A stretch of 64,000 nt of DNA, from NCBI GenBank assembly GCA_002110485.1, contig MOWL01000067.1, positions 3,472,001 through 3,536,000 on the forward strand. The letters are read 5' to 3'. Shown here in pieces: positions 22,897-36,204 of the stretch; position 1 is the stretch's first letter; each line of letters starts with the position of its first letter. The position numbers and the translations under genes were made by a program. The stretch comes from Emergomyces orientalis (lineage: Eukaryota > Ascomycota > Eurotiomycetes > Onygenales > Ajellomycetaceae). Below the pieces are notes generated by a model. That model did not search any database and was not told the DNA's origin. It saw only the letters and a program-made list of their open reading frames with translations.

Positions 22897-25800
22897 TGTT
22901 ATTTTGTATCTTTTTTCTTTCTACCCTCCCCGAGCCTAGTTTTCCAGGAAATGAAAAATTTTGGATTGTGAGTTTTATAAGTCTGCGGGGAAATTTAAGA
23001 AGCTGCTTTCAGTAACAAAAAGAATTGCGGGAAGCTCAACCGTTCAGAACGGAGGAGGACCTCGCCTTTTAAAGAAGGGCGTCCTCTAGCCATATATCAT
23101 AGGTTAGTCTGCGTGCGTAGCGCCATCATTAGGTCAACAAACAACTGGACCTCATGGATTATCGATCGCTAGTAGTCTTCGGCGACCTTGGTGTCTCCGT
23201 TGCTGTCAGAGCAGCTTGGCTTGGGGCCGAAAAAGCGGGAAAAGGGGGAGAAAAAAGAAGAACCAAGAGCCTTCAAGTCTACTATTTCTAAAAATGGAGG
23301 GATTTCGTATGCATAGCTGCGAGCTCTACTTCGCTAGCCATTTAATCAGTCGGTTCTAGATCCAATCCCAGGCCTCAAAGATCATCACTCACCCAGAAAA
23401 TAGGCTCTCCCTTCTAAAATTCTTAACCTGCTTAAGCGCCTATACTGTTTTAAATAGGCAATTATTCTCGGTACATTATTTAAGGGCTTCACGGCGTCTC
23501 GATTTTCCAACGCCGTTCTTAAATATCGGCATTATTTGGAGCCATAGCGATGCCATAGAGTAATATGTGTTATTGCGTTGGTTGTTCTGGCTTCAGCCTC
23601 ATCCCGTTGCGGATCCCCACCAACGGGGTTCGAAGGATCACTGCTAGTGATTTCCAAGCCCGGTCCCCTTGAAAGTGATGGAATACGAGGGAATTAAAGT
23701 TCTCACGCAGGGATGGAAAAACTCGCAGCGCCGAATCGCCGCCTGCAAGGCTTCCCTTGTGGGCTAGAAATTGGGGGCCACGGCTAGCTTAGCGGGGGGT
23801 TAGTGAAGGAACGATATGTGGTTCTTCAAAATCCTTCAGCAATCCTGGGCCTGAAAACGCTATCCTTCGTGCCACCAAATGGGCTTCCCAGCGGTTAATT
23901 GGTTCATTCGTTCTCATTTTTTCTTTTGATTGTGTGAGATGAAGCCGGAGTTAGTCCGTGCTTAGAAATATGGTTAGTGGGAGCATGCTCCATGGAATAT
24001 TCGCCTAGTTGCCTGCCGTGGAGTCGCATTGCCATACATACAAAAAACCCATCACCAAAGGTTTCTCAGGTTATAGCACAATTCGATCGTTTATTAAATG
24101 ATCAGATTGCTGTGATATGTAGGGAAGACAACACTGACCTTTACACTGAGGCCCAAAAATGCGACATGTTCTGTTCGTATAAACCTCTACACCCTTGCCC
24201 CTCACTATATTTGATAGATATCGGCGCACTCCATCAGTCCTCATATAGTATATAGTATGTATCTATGACAATACCATTGCAGTGAAGCCTTGGAGAAAGC
24301 TCATGTCTTAGAACTCGGAACTCTCAATCTTCATATTCCCGGCCAATGATGAACATATCATGTATTGCAGCAGTCAAGTTTTCTGCGTTGACAAGTCGAG
24401 TTTGTGGGTGCTGTGTGCCTCCTTGAGAACCCCCATATTATCGGCGCTCAACCGCTCTGGGTTAAGAAGAATTAGCTATGCAGGTCTTCAGAACGCGTAC
24501 GACAATGGATAACTAATGGTTACATAGGTAATGATATTGCGTTGGAGGCGCACTGGTCAGCTGGAGGTTTATATATGTAATCAGCGGAGGACCAAACTAT
24601 ACTATCTTGACAGAAAAAAGTGGTGTGCGGACATGATCTTCCCCCCATCCTCCCAAACAATATGACAGATAAATTGGGAACTAACCACAGAGCAGAATTT
24701 TACGATGCGCGCCAGCTGTTGGCAGAACCAATGGTACTTACCTGGCTACGCTTTCCAAAAAATTCCATCCGGAGGTCTAGATATCTTTGTTCCAGAAACT
24801 GCCATGTGGCGATTTCGTAGTTTAAAACATAATTATGTCCTGCCAGAGAGAACATTGAGAGATGATGATAATTAACAACTGGGGACGAGCGCGCTTGCGC
24901 CATTGTTACAACTATTCAGTGTCGCATATGGATTCCAGGAGCGTGAATGACATTCTTCCGCTTGAGATTGGTATATATAACTCATGAGTTAACCTACCTA
25001 TTGTGGGCAAAAGCATGCTCTGAGTAAACCATTGTATAACGTTCATTTTCCAGCTTTCCTCCTCAGCTGCATCATCCGACCTCCGGTTTATCCCAAGTGT
25101 TAATGGCCAGTGAAACCACTATGTGAAGCAGGGGTGCGCAAGTTAACCGATGAATACAGTCACCGACAACGAAACATCTTTTATCCTGAAACCATAATAC
25201 CTAAGATATAGGGCAAGCTAGAAGAGGTTGGATCAAATCTGCACTTGATTCAGTATCATTGTATCCATGGGTTTGATCCAGCAGCCAAGAGGGGGTTACT
25301 TTTATATCACGTGATCGATAGAAAAATTCATATATTATCTTATATATCCGAGAGAAAACCGGATCGAAGGCGAGATATTCGACGCTTTCTAAGCATTATT
25401 CTTTTTTGCAGCAGACCGCTATCGACAAGCATATGTGGCCGTGTGTAGTCCCCCACCCTGGTGCTTGTCCTTCCACTCCTATAGCATTGTCGGTATCTCC
25501 AAGGTAGACAAACCACGCCCGGAGTGTGACCTCGGGAGGTTGCCACGCCAAGGAAACTGGTCCAAACCATGCAGATGGGCTTACGTATCATGGGACGACA
25601 CTAGGCCGCAAATAATATCAGAATTACACCACGAGAAACGGAATAATGTGGGAAAAAACCACGCCTGTTCCCAGAATTTAACTGTGCTGCAGACAACAAC
25701 GCTAGGCTGTTTCCAGGCTTCAAATACCCGAACGAGGCCAGCAAAAGCGTTCTGGTTGGCTGATTTGAAGCAAATGCTGGCAATTTCATAGGTCACGGGA

Positions 25801-26423
25801 CCCCCAGGCGAAGCCACCCGTCGAGCCTTGGCAGGCACGGCGGTTTTGGGCAATCTCGGGCGCCCAAAAAATAAAAATAAAAAAAGTAAAAAAAGATGGA
25901 TCTCTTTTGCTTAGCATGTAACAAAAATATAGGCAATACAGGCGGGTCCCCTCCCTCTCCGCAAGCTCTTCCTTGCACTGCCGATGCACCGTGCTATCCG
26001 CGGAGAAGGATTAAGTGCTCCCGCTGTCGGCCGAAGACGTAAGTGGGGAGAACTTTTTCACCATCTATTATTTTTTGACTCGTATTAATCGACAAATTCG
26101 GCATGTCACAACCGTGAACACTGGCCTTAGATCAATCTGACTCAGCTCAAAAGTTCCGGACTTCGTTTTTTTCTACCGAAAGGGTTCTTTTTCTCGTTCT
26201 CATCTTCCCCTCCTCATAGCCTTTTATATAGAAACTGCTTGGCCCTTCCCCAAGAGTTGCATGGTGGTCCCGACCCAAGCCTCTTAGGGAATTTCAACTT
26301 TTTTTTTTCTTTTCTTTTTCCCTTAGTTTTTTGTCTTGTTTTATCCTCTTCCTGAAAATTCCTTCTGATATCTCTTTTTTAATTATTTCTCCACGCTTCC
26401 ATTCATACTGAAGACTGAATCTG
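22897..26423. other. 3.5-kb divergent gene-poor spacer
   Basis: This separates two divergent membrane-protein genes. Short frames (up to 118 codons at 25435-25791) give no recognisable protein. A GGTTCGAAGGATC stretch near 23627 resembles a T-loop by chance but has no cloverleaf around it. The stretch just upstream of 26424 is strongly pyrimidine-rich, as expected of a fungal core promoter and leader. Confidence 0.5.
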
Positions 26424-27476
26424 ATGCCTTCTCCAAGCCTGTACGATTGTGACCTGGATATCGACAGGCTTCTCAATCGTTATGTTCCCTATCCCCGATG
26501 GCATCTGGTGCCCCGCCCAGTGGCCCACTTCCTAGGCCATAGGACGCAACCACCAAAAAAACCCGGAAATGTCCTGGTCATGCTCTGGTCGATCATAAGT
26601 GTATTCTGCGGGCTGTCGATTGTAGCTGCAGTAACAATGCATATTCCCCTTTTCCAAGCACATGGTCCCTTTACCATCATTAGCAGCTTCGTGAGTCGAC
26701 AACCCGTCTGAATAACATTGAGAGTGCTTTTGCCCATTTTCAGTTCCTTTCCTTTTACTTATTTGTTCAGGCAAAAGCATATAGCATTCTGGTTTTTGTT
26801 TTTGTTTCTGCTATTGTTTTAGTCCGGTGGTTTTCTTCCCTGCTGGTCAATAGCGAAATATTAACCAGTTTATCAACAGGGTGCCGCCGCCGTGCTTGAA
26901 TACTGCACTATAGATTCTCCCCTCGCGCAACCTCGAAATGCATTTCTGGGCCAAATAATCGCATCATTCATAGGAATCGGCATCGCAAAATTGTTTGCCT
27001 TGCATCCTCACGCAGAGTCTTGGTTCTGGATTGCTGGGCCGGTAGCATGTGCAGTCGCTGTTGCAGCGATGATATTCACCAAAACGATACACCCACCTGC
27101 CGGAGCCACTGCGTTGTTGGCATCTGTAGACCCGGGAACCAGACGCCTGGGATGGCAGCTGATTCCCCTTGTGATACTCAGTTCCTCGCTCATCTTGGCC
27201 ACAGCCCTCCTGTTCAACAACATCCAAAGAAGATTCCCCGTATACTGGTGGACACCGGAAAGCCTTGAACCAACAGAGAGGCCTGGGAAGGATCTGGAAA
27301 TGACATCTTCCGACGACGACGAGCGTACACCCACAGGGAGCACGATAATGAGAAGGCAGATGTCAAAAACGGACCAGATGATAATGATCCGGAGTGGGCG
27401 AGTGATGATATGGGATGGTCTTTCCCTTTCACCCGACGAAATTCAATGTTTAGACCGGTTGAGTAAACGGATATAG
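26424..27476 (+). CDS. HPP-family integral membrane protein
   Basis: Two exons, 26424-26690 and 26880-27476, giving 287 aa. The donor is GTGAGT, the acceptor is CAACAG, and the phase is 0. The hallmark HPP motif is present in KTIHPPAGATALLAS, and the GPFTIISSF-GAAAVLEY segment spans the splice junction. Four or more membrane helices are visible: VMLWSIISVFCGLSIVAAV, LGQIIASFIGIGIAKLFAL, WFWIAGPVACAVAVAAMIF and LIPLVILSSSLILATALLF. The tail is polar with a DDDER patch and ends in RLSKRI. HPP proteins of bacteria and plants have been linked to nitrite transport; the fungal role is not settled. Transport of a small anion is inference. Confidence 0.85.
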
Positions 27477-28593
27477 AAGAAAAGAATAACTAGAGCTTTC
27501 TGTCAACGGAAACTACATATATTAATAATGGAATGATTTACGGCCCTTGAAATTCTGGCCACCACTGTGGGGCACCCTAGGTATTCCTGATATCCCTGAC
27601 GATGCAAATGATCCGAACTTGGAAGTATATTTTAAAACAGGCCATTAGCATGGCTAAGTCAAACCGCAATGGATATATGGATTCCTACCTGGTTTTGAAT
27701 CAAGAGCAGCATAGTTTCCTGCACTCTCAATGCCCGCACGACGACAATAGTAAAGTGTATGCTTCCCCACCTCTGGCATTGTAATTGTTGGTATTGGATG
27801 CTCTACGGCTCCCTTCCTCGACAAGTCATCCAACTGTAGGAATCCCGCTCCGTTTTTCAATTCTCCTCCCGCCATCCATCCCGTCTTCAGGGCCGATTAA
27901 AAGATGCATCCGCCGCAGTCCACGTCAACCAGAGCCCCGAGCGCTGAAACCTTGAGTGGTATACGAAATCCACGTGACCAGAATTATCACATGATATTGT
28001 GTCTGTGGCTCAAAAGCGCCAAGCAGTGGCGCCTTACCTAATCCACGTCATTCTTATTTTGGCCTCCTGCAAAATTTCGACTTTTTCTCGTTTCGACCAC
28101 TTCAACCTTCAACATCAAACATCAACGTTTAACTCCCCTGTCCCTTTTTCTTCTTTTCTTTTAACGAGTTTCCTATCGAACGTACAGAAACAGTCTCTCT
28201 TATGCTATCGAAGAGGCCGTCTCTTCCTGTTTTGCCAAAAAGTCATCTATATTTGTTTTTGTTAAAACTAGACTTTTCCGGGGGCTTGTTTGTTCATCCC
28301 ACTATTAGGGCTTTTTTCTATCGATAAGGCCAAGACCCCGCTATGTGTGCAATCCCCCTCCCCATGGTTTTCCATTAAAAATATTTTTTTTCTCTCCTTT
28401 CCCGCCCCTTGTCAATATCGACATAGATTGTCATATATTTTTTAATTTCATCCCGTTCGATCGAGTATAATTACGCATATTTGCTAACGACATTGGCCAC
28501 CATTTTTCTTTTTGAAGAGATATCAGGAAACATTAATACTTTGGTTTAATTCGAGTACAACGCAAAGAAGAAGCAAAAAAAAAAATCGCAAGA
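27477..28593. other. Promoter and leader region of ARB1
   Basis: No gene is seen. From about 28060 the plus strand becomes rich in pyrimidine tracts (TTTTTCTTCTTTTC-like), typical of highly expressed fungal genes. An A-rich stretch directly precedes the ATG at 28594. Confidence 0.5.
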
Positions 28594-30681
28594 ATGGTTT
28601 CCGCATCCAAGGCTGCTCGTCAGGCCAAGCGTGCTGCGGAGGGAAAGGACGACAAGAAGAAGTCCGCCACATCGAGACTGTCGTCCAAAGTCAACTCAAA
28701 AAATGCTTCTGAAGCTTCATCGGTGAACGGGGATGAAGAATATGTCCCCGAAGAGTCGGCAACCTCCGCCGCCAAGTTGTCTGATGTCAAGAAGTTGACT
28801 TCCCAGGTGGATAAATTTGGCTTGTCGGATCGTGTGACAACTGGTGTCCTTGCGTCTCTTGCCGCTAGCCGTGACGTAAAGATTAACTCTACCTCCCTCG
28901 TCTTCCACGGCCGGGTTCTTATTACAGATACTACTCTCGAACTCAACTACGGCCGACGATATGGCCTGTTGGGTGAGAACGGTTGCGGAAAGTCCACATT
29001 GCTGAAGGCTATTGATAAGCGGGAGTTCCCTATTCCCGAGCACGTCGACATTTATCTACTGAATGAGGGTGCGCCACCAAGTGACCTGGGAGCCCTCGAG
29101 TGGGTTGTCAGGGAGGCGGAGAATGAGATGAACAGATTGGATAAATTAGCAGAGGAAATCTTGGAAAGAGATGGACCGGAGAGCCCCATCCTCGAGGATC
29201 TGTATGAGGTGCGTAATTGTAACATCGCCACTTGCCTTTTTTCACTTTTCGGTGTATGAGTGCTAACTATCCCTTTTAGCGTATGGAAACCATGGACCCT
29301 TCGACTTTCCACACGAGAGCATCCCTTATATTAACTGGTCTGGGCTTCAATAAATATACCATTAAAAAGAAAACAAAGGATATGTCCGGTGGATGGAGAA
29401 TGCGTGTGGCTTTGGGCAAGGCTCTTTTCGTCAAACCTTCTCTACTCCTCCTCGACGACCCCACAGCCCATCTGGACCTCGAAGCTTGCGTGTGGCTGGA
29501 AGAATACCTTAAAAAGTGGGACCGCACTCTCGTCCTCGTTTCCCACAGTATGGACTTCTTGAACGGAGTTTGCACCAACATGATTGACATGCGCCAGAAC
29601 AAGCTGATCTACTATGGTGGTAATTATGATGTCTACCACAAGGTTCGCTCTGATCAGGAAGTCAACCAGATGAAAGCCTACCACAAGCAACAGGAAGAGA
29701 TCGCTCACATCAAGAAATTCATCGCCTCCGCTGGTACCTATGCCAATCTTGTCCGACAGGCTAAATCCCGCCAGAAGATCCTCGACAAAATGGAAGCAGA
29801 CGGCTTCATTCAACCTGTCACCCCGGATAAGGTCTTCACATTCCGTTTCGCAGATGTTGAGAAGCTTCCCCCCCCAGTCCTCTCCTTCGATGACGTCACA
29901 TTCTCCTACAGCGGAAAGCCGGAAGACAACCTTTACGAGAACCTTGACTTTGGTGTAGATATGGACTCCAGAACCGCTCTTGTTGGGCCAAATGGTGTTG
30001 GCAAATCGACCCTGCTCCGCATTATGACTGGCAAACTCAGTCCCACCGGAGGCAGAGTCTCACGACACACCCACTTGAGGCTCGGAATGTACAGCCAGCA
30101 CTCCGCAGAGCAACTCGACCTCACCAAATCCGCCCTTGAATTCGTCCGCGACAAATACCCAGAGAAGAGTCAGGATTACCAATATTGGCGCCAGCAGCTA
30201 GGCCGGTACGGATTGACTGGAGAAGCACAAACGGCCCTCATGGGAACCTTGTCGGAGGGCCAGAAGAGTAGAATTGTCTTCGCACTACTAGCCATTGATG
30301 GGCCGAACATGTTGCTCTTGGACGAACCGACAAACGGTCTCGATATTCCTACCATTGACAGTCTCGCTGATGCTATTAACGCATTCAGCGGTGGTGTTGT
30401 GGTTGTTTCCCACGATTTCAGGTTCGTATTTTCAAATATTCCTTCTACTACAGTTCCTTTTTTTGATCTTTAACCCTGCCCCCAAAACCCTTTGAAAAAG
30501 AAGAAGGACAAGAAGCAGAAAGAAACAAGATCACTAACATGCCTTCTATCATAGACTTCTCGACAAAATTGCCAAGGATATCATGGTCTGCGAAAACAAA
30601 ACTGTTCGCCGATGGAATGGTTCAATCGGAGATTACAAGAACCATTTACGAAAAAAGATGTTGTCGGCGGGACAAGTTTAG
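28594..30681 (+). CDS. ARB1: ABCF ATPase Arb1, ribosome biogenesis
   Basis: Three exons: 28594-29208, 29280-30421 and 30555-30681, giving 627 aa, close to yeast Arb1. The N-terminus is Lys/Ala/Ser-rich. It carries two ABC cassettes without membrane helices. The first has Walker A GENGCGKST (about residues 127-135), signature-like MSGGWRMR, and Walker B LLLLDDPTAHLDLEACVWL with the atypical DD in place of DE. The second has Walker A GPNGVGKST (441-449), signature LSEGQKSR (about 529) and Walker B LLLLDEPTNGLDIPTID followed by the VVVVSHDFR switch. The DDPTAHLD form of cassette 1 is characteristic of Arb1. In yeast it is a cytoplasmic/nuclear ATPase needed for 40S and 60S subunit maturation and has also been tied to ribosome quality control. 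Nothing is broken. Confidence 0.95.
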
Positions 30682-32140
30682 ATTTCTTTTCATGTTTGAC
30701 TTGGTTGCTTTATAGCTAGTGGTTATCAATTACCAGTTTACTGGCTCTGGATTTACATGTTTCTATTTTTTTTTTCTTTTTTAAAAACAAACAACCCAAG
30801 CCTGTTGTTATTTACCAAACATGGGCAAACAACCACATGAAAAAGGGTCATATCATTTCCTTTTCTTAGTTCATTGGACCAAAAGAATACCTTTTTTTTT
30901 TTCAAAGTTAATTTCCCCGGCCTTGCTGTTTCCCTTCCTTACAGTAGGCTAGGTTTTTTCCCCCATCGCTACCTTCCTTGTCTTTTTTGCTTCCAAAGAA
31001 AATCTTCCTTGAGAAGAAAAATATACACATACTCCGCGGTTGAAATATTATTTACTTCACCTTTCTCGCCCACATTGTATCCCTTTCCCTCCTTCGTCAT
31101 GTTTGACATTTAACGAAAATTTGCACGGTTAGAAAACGAGAGGAAACCATTAAACTAACTGCCTACGAATTTATGATATATTAATCAGAAGGGAAAGTCA
31201 GCCAGGGTTTACATAGGCAACTTGATATGAAGTTTCATAATATGGCATATTATTTTATCCAGGGTTAGAGTGTCTATAATATATCAGAATACGTTACATC
31301 ATTTAAGTCACCGTACCCCTGGAAGAAAGATATATGGAATAGATTACGGCTATTTTCTTACATTCTTTTAGTCTATATTTTAATTTTCTGACAAACATAT
31401 ATTTAGAGCACCTATGAGCAGCCGTAATCTTGATATATTGGATAACAAACCAAAATATGGCATCTATAGATACTATTTGCCTGTCTTAATTTCTTTATTA
31501 TCGAACGCCTCAAAGAGGGGGTTGTTAGCATGGGCTGGCGTCTGATTTGAAAATGTTGCTTCTGGTTGGAGTAGAATAGCCACAACAGGGCGGAAAACAA
31601 CGAGCGGAAGAGATGGATATCCAGAGAGGAAAGTTGAATGAGTGGCATGGCGACATGTTTTCAGATACATTTGCTTTTAATTAGAGATACTGCGTGTTAT
31701 GTCTTTCCATCCAAGGGGAGAGTTGAGAATCAACTTTTCGCGGGAAAAGGGGGGTTGGCGAAGGAAAAGAGGCTATGGGCCGGAGATAATGAGATATCGC
31801 CGAGGGGTTGGTTTCTGGAACGAGTCCTTGACGGAGAGACTCTGCCTGAAAGGAAACTTAGGAGCTATATTACTCCGCCATAGATGGATGCACGGGGGAA
31901 AAATGGAGTGCATTAAGAGTAAGCTGTCCAAAAAGGACGCCCACATCATGCCGCCACCCTCCACGGAAATTAAAAAACAATGAAGTGAATCTGTTTAAAG
32001 CCAGATTTTCATGGCATATTGGTTTTCCCAAGAAATTTTAAAAAGTACCCCATGGTATGGCATAGGACAGTAGATTTGCTCCCGTATTTGAGTGCTTCCA
32101 GGCCCTGAGCTGCATCCCAATAAATAAGTCATCTCCCCCA
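30682..32140. other. Convergent spacer between ARB1 and CCL1
   Basis: T-rich downstream sequence followed by an AT-rich block. The short overlapping frames at 31.4-31.98 kb on both strands have no recognisable content. Confidence 0.5.
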
Positions 32141-33761
32141 TCAATCCACCCCAGCCCTCCTCTTCCTCTCCTCCACCAAATCCCCCCCAAAAAGCCTCGC
32201 TCCATCGCTCTCAAACCTCTCCCTCTCCAACTTCCGTTTCTTCGCCGCGCGCTGCAGTCCTGCCTCATCCTCACCAGCAGCATTAACACCTGTAGTCGCA
32301 CTAGCGCCAGCGCCAGCGCCAGCTTCAGCTTCGGCTATGGCGGCGGGCGTCCCCATCCCAGCAGCAGCAGCAGAAGAACTTTCACGTTTCGCAGCACGGT
32401 TTAAACTTCGCAAATCTATCTTCTCCGGATTCTGGCAGTGGTAGAGCTTTCTGCCGATGCGTTTGAGGTTTTTCATCGTGGTGGGCGCGGTTGTTGAGGT
32501 GTGGCATGTTTGGTAAGTGGAGAGGGTTGTGGAGCAGGAGTTGAGGACGAGGGAAAGTTTCGTGCGGAGGGTGGTGAAGAGTTTTAGGGCTTGTGATGAT
32601 GATGATGATGATGCCGATGCCGATGCTGAGGACTGGGGCGGTAGTGATGATGGGGCGAGTTTTGTGTCGATGTAGAATTCCGCGAGCGGTTTATCGGCTA
32701 GGAGGAGGGCGGAGAGCCATATTTGAGATGGGGTGTAGAGGAAATATACATCTGTCAGTTGTGCGGCGGAGCGGAGGATTTCGCGGGTGTTATGGTGTGC
32801 CTTGGCGATGCGGGAGGTTATGGAGCCACCGGGCTTGGGGTTTGGGTTTGCGGGGGATGGAGGCGGGGGTGGAAGTGATTGGATTGCTTGTTGCAGATTG
32901 GCTGCTAGTTGCTCTGGGTGGTGTGGTCCTGGAGTCCCTTCCCCCCGCGCAATGGCGTTTAGTTCCATGATTCCGCCTTCTAGGCTGCGGAAAGGGTGGC
33001 GGACGTCGAAGGTGAAGCGGAGGCCCTGCGTAAGGAGGAATTCGGGTGCGATGATATCTTCCGGCGTCGAGTTTGGGATGTGTTCTGCAAATGAACGCAG
33101 GGACATGTAGTAATTTTCTGTCTTCGTGGCGAGGAAGAGGGCGCAGGGCATGATGGACTTAGGGTGGTAGGTCATGGGCGAGTTGGTAAGGTAGAAGCGG
33201 CGGAGGTATTGGATTGCCGTAGCCTTCACGGATGTTATAGAAACCAGGCCATCAGCTACTAAATCATGAGACAAGGATGGTTCTCGAATGGTTCCACCAA
33301 TTTTCAAGTAAAGAAGGTCATATATATCATATAAAACATACCCTAACAGCTGTCGGTAACGGCGGCTTATACTCATCCCCCAACTCCATCGTCTTCTCAC
33401 AATAATACCTCACCAACTCCAGCTCCTCCTCCGTCGTCAAGCACTCAATCCCCTTCTCCTTCTCTATGCTCTGCTCACTATTACTCATCGTCTCTACCGT
33501 TTTATTATTATTAATATTATTATCATTATTCCCATCATCCGCATCGCCTGCCGCGTTTGGCGTCCCACTACCCGACCTCGTCATTGGTGTTACTGCTGGT
33601 GGTTGCTGCGATCGCACATCCTTTTTTGCCCGCTGTATTGCGGCTCTGACACGTTCACTGGCGACGGCATTGGTATTGGCCCGTATCGAGCGGAGGGACC
33701 CTTCAGTGAAGGACCAGAGGCGGTACTGTGACGAGCTGCGATAGATCTCGTCTTCGAGCAT
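32141..33761 (-). CDS. CCL1: Cyclin H / Ccl1, CDK-activating kinase and TFIIH subunit
   Basis: Two exons on the minus strand, 33761-33342 and 33223-32141, giving 500 aa. The donor is AGG|GTATGT, the acceptor GTGAAG, and the phase is 0. The N-terminus MLEDEIYRSSSQYRLWSF matches the cyclin H helix that precedes the cyclin box. The cyclin fold then spans the junction (TAVR-ATAIQYLRRFYL) and continues with MPCALFLATKTENYY and FLLTQGLRFTFDVRHPFR. This partner of Cdk7/Kin28 phosphorylates RNA polymerase II CTD and activates CDKs. The protein is longer than the human one (323 aa) because of low-complexity inserts: Asn/Asp-rich near residues 76-90, a serine run, and an Ala/Gly-rich stretch near the C-terminus. 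The repeats GATGATGAT and GCCGATGCC at about 32598 encode the serine/alanine run. Confidence 0.9.
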
Positions 33762-34810
33762 GGCGGTAGTGGGGAGGGAGGTTCAGGGTTCAACGGGGGT
33801 GAAGAGGTGTGGGTTCGGTGGTGGGTGTTGTACTGTACCAATGAAGCTTGGTTTGTGGTTTCATTTTATGTCATGGCATTGCTGATAACATGTCTGACAT
33901 CTATGACATGGAGAAAAGATAGCCCTGAGCTTCGCAGGTGGTTATTGTTGCTATCGGTAATTTTGGTGGTGGGGGAAGTGTGAGGTTGGGCTGGACTGGG
34001 GAAAAAAGCTCCCAAGAACGAAAAAGGGCTAGCCGCTGGAAGTTTGATGTCATTTGCCTTGCAGCAGGAGTAGGCAACGTTTGGGCCTCAGCTTCGTGCA
34101 CAACATACAAACTGCAAATAATACATGCATTAACACCTACGAATGTAGTATTTATTCCAAAACATATTGCTTCTTATTATATTGCCACATCCAAAAATGC
34201 TGATCTCAATTCAAACTTCCTCAATCGAATTAATCAAACCAAATCAATCAATAAGCACAAATAGGCAAAGTAATATAGAGATTTTCTTAAAAAATAAAAT
34301 ATAAAATATATAAAAAAAAATAGAGATGCGAGATTCTTTCGGTTTCCTTGCTCCAAACAAAGCCCATGATTAAAAAATAAGAAGAACATTCGCCAGGCAC
34401 CGTGCGCTTCCCCCCTCCGCTCCATCAATCTGCTCCAAGTGTCATATTTCGGATGTTGATTTGGTAGAGAGGGATGAAAAATGGTAATAACAGTGAAAAG
34501 AAAAAAAAAGAAAACAGACGAGGGAAATTTGCGGCGCAGTAAAAAATATAGCAGGCAGGTAAAAAAGAAACGAAAAAGAAAGAAGGAAAAAGGAAAAAAT
34601 CAATAAGGGTTAAAACATGCGTTAGAACAGAGATCTCTCGACAGATATCAAGAAAAAGGAGAACGAGAATTCCACAGGTGAACAAAAATAAAATAACAGT
34701 TATAGAACTTGGGATGGGTGGGAAATCGGTCCCTCCAAAATCTTTCTCCAAATATTTGATTCAAATGCAACATGCAACAAAGAAAGAAAAGAAAAGAAGA
34801 AAAGTGAAAA
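33762..34810. other. Spacer between CCL1 promoter and UBC1 3' end
   Basis: AT-rich with A-tracts around 34290-34600. No coding signal was found beyond low-complexity frames. The CCL1 promoter should lie in the first few hundred bases. Confidence 0.5.
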
Positions 34811-35758
34811 TTATGGTTCGCCCAGTAGACGTGCCGTAACATCGCCCATATATGCTTCCTCCAACTCGTAATCCTCGCCGCCCATCCGGTCAATGCCAAC
34901 ATACTTGAAAGCTGACACTACCCGGGGCACATCGAATCCCATATGGCAGAAACGATCGACGAGGTCCTTGTTATAGCCGTCGTAACTGGTACAAACACAT
35001 TAGTAGATAATTTCGAATATATCCCATACAAGTACAAGAGGCAGAAACTAGGGGAAGGATATCCATACGCAGCCAGTTGCTCCTTTTCCTCCTCCTCCTT
35101 CGTCTTCTGCTGCTGCTTCCGGATAGAGTCATCCGTGGCACCTCCGCTGCTCTCCCCAAGTTGCCGCTTAGGCGCGCCTGCATGGTCCACAGCCCACTGG
35201 CGCGCAACCCGGTCGAACTCCTTTGGGTTCCTCATGAGCATGTTGGCCACCTCCGCATCTTGAGGGTCTTTGGGTTCGGGCGTGCTGAGGAGGGATTGGA
35301 GGGAGAGCAGGGCGGATTTGATGGTGAGGACTGGAGACCAGGCTGTGGAGAGGGTGTCTAGACAAATGGCACCCTACATTGATTGATTGACGATGATAAA
35401 ATATCCCGTCAGCAAATCTTTATATTCAGTCTCTCAATGAGAGAGTTACGAGGGCGTTGTGATCTCCTTTCGTTATGCTGTTTTCCCTATGACTTACAGT
35501 TTGACTACTGATATTCGGGTGCCAGACCTTGGTCACAAACTTCATCACAGGCGGCCGGAAGGGATATTCGGACGGTATTTTGATATCAATGTAGTACGTT
35601 CCGTCCTCATAGGGAGTACCGGGTGGTCCTCGAAAAGAGCCTCTCAAATGTGTCAAATCATCCCCGCCCCCAACCGGATCAACCAAGATTTGCGAATGTT
35701 GGTCTGCATGGATATCTGCGAGCTCTTTGGCGATACGGCGGGTACGGTTCGACGTCAT
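34811..35758 (-). CDS. UBC1: Ubiquitin-conjugating enzyme Ubc1 (E2-25K) with UBA domain
   Basis: Three exons on the minus strand: 35758-35498, 35373-35069 and 34985-34811, giving 246 aa. The donors are GTAAGT and GTATGG, and phases 0 and 2 agree. The E2 fold shows RIAKELADI, PPGTPYEDGTYYIDI, the HPN motif (WHPNISSQT) and the catalytic Cys91 in GAICLDTLSTAWSP. A charged linker (KQQQKTKEEEEKEQ) leads to a UBA domain at the C-terminus with the MGF signature (HMGFDVPRVVSAF). This order is that of yeast Ubc1 / human UBE2K, which extends Lys48-linked ubiquitin chains. It is head to head with RPT2, another gene of the same pathway. Confidence 0.93.
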
Positions 35759-36186
35759 GGTGAAGTGAGAGAGAGGGAAATCGGGGTATATAGAGCAGGA
35801 AGTCCTTTTTTGCGGGGAGTTTTGGCGGTAGGTAGGTGCTTTTGTGCTTGGAGCAGTGGTGTGTTCTGAGAGGTAGCGTGTTGTTGGAGGAGGGGGAGGA
35901 GATTGATGATGATGCTAGAGCTGATCAAAAAAGGAAATGGCGGGATGGTCGAGAGTCCCGTTTCAAGGCAGACACGCTAACTTCTACCATATAAAAAACA
36001 CCGGGTGACGAAGGGGCAGGTGAAAGTTCAATTAGGTTACCCTGCATAGATTATGGGGAAGCCCCACAGGATCAGTCATCAAGTCATAAGAAAGTTATTC
36101 ATAAAATAAAACAAGTTCAAAGGAGTGAAAGAGCTGGAAGAGGGTGTGAGAGTAACGAGGAGTGAAGGGAGGAGAGATGAGCGGGA

Positions 36187-36204
36187 ATATATATATATAT
36201 ATAA
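36187..36204. repeat. (AT)n microsatellite
   Basis: A short AT dinucleotide run inside the UBC1-RPT2 spacer. Confidence 0.8.

Noticed and set aside
23600..23660. Possible tRNA near GGTTCGAAGGATC
   Set aside because: No acceptor, D or anticodon stems can be drawn around the T-loop-like sequence.
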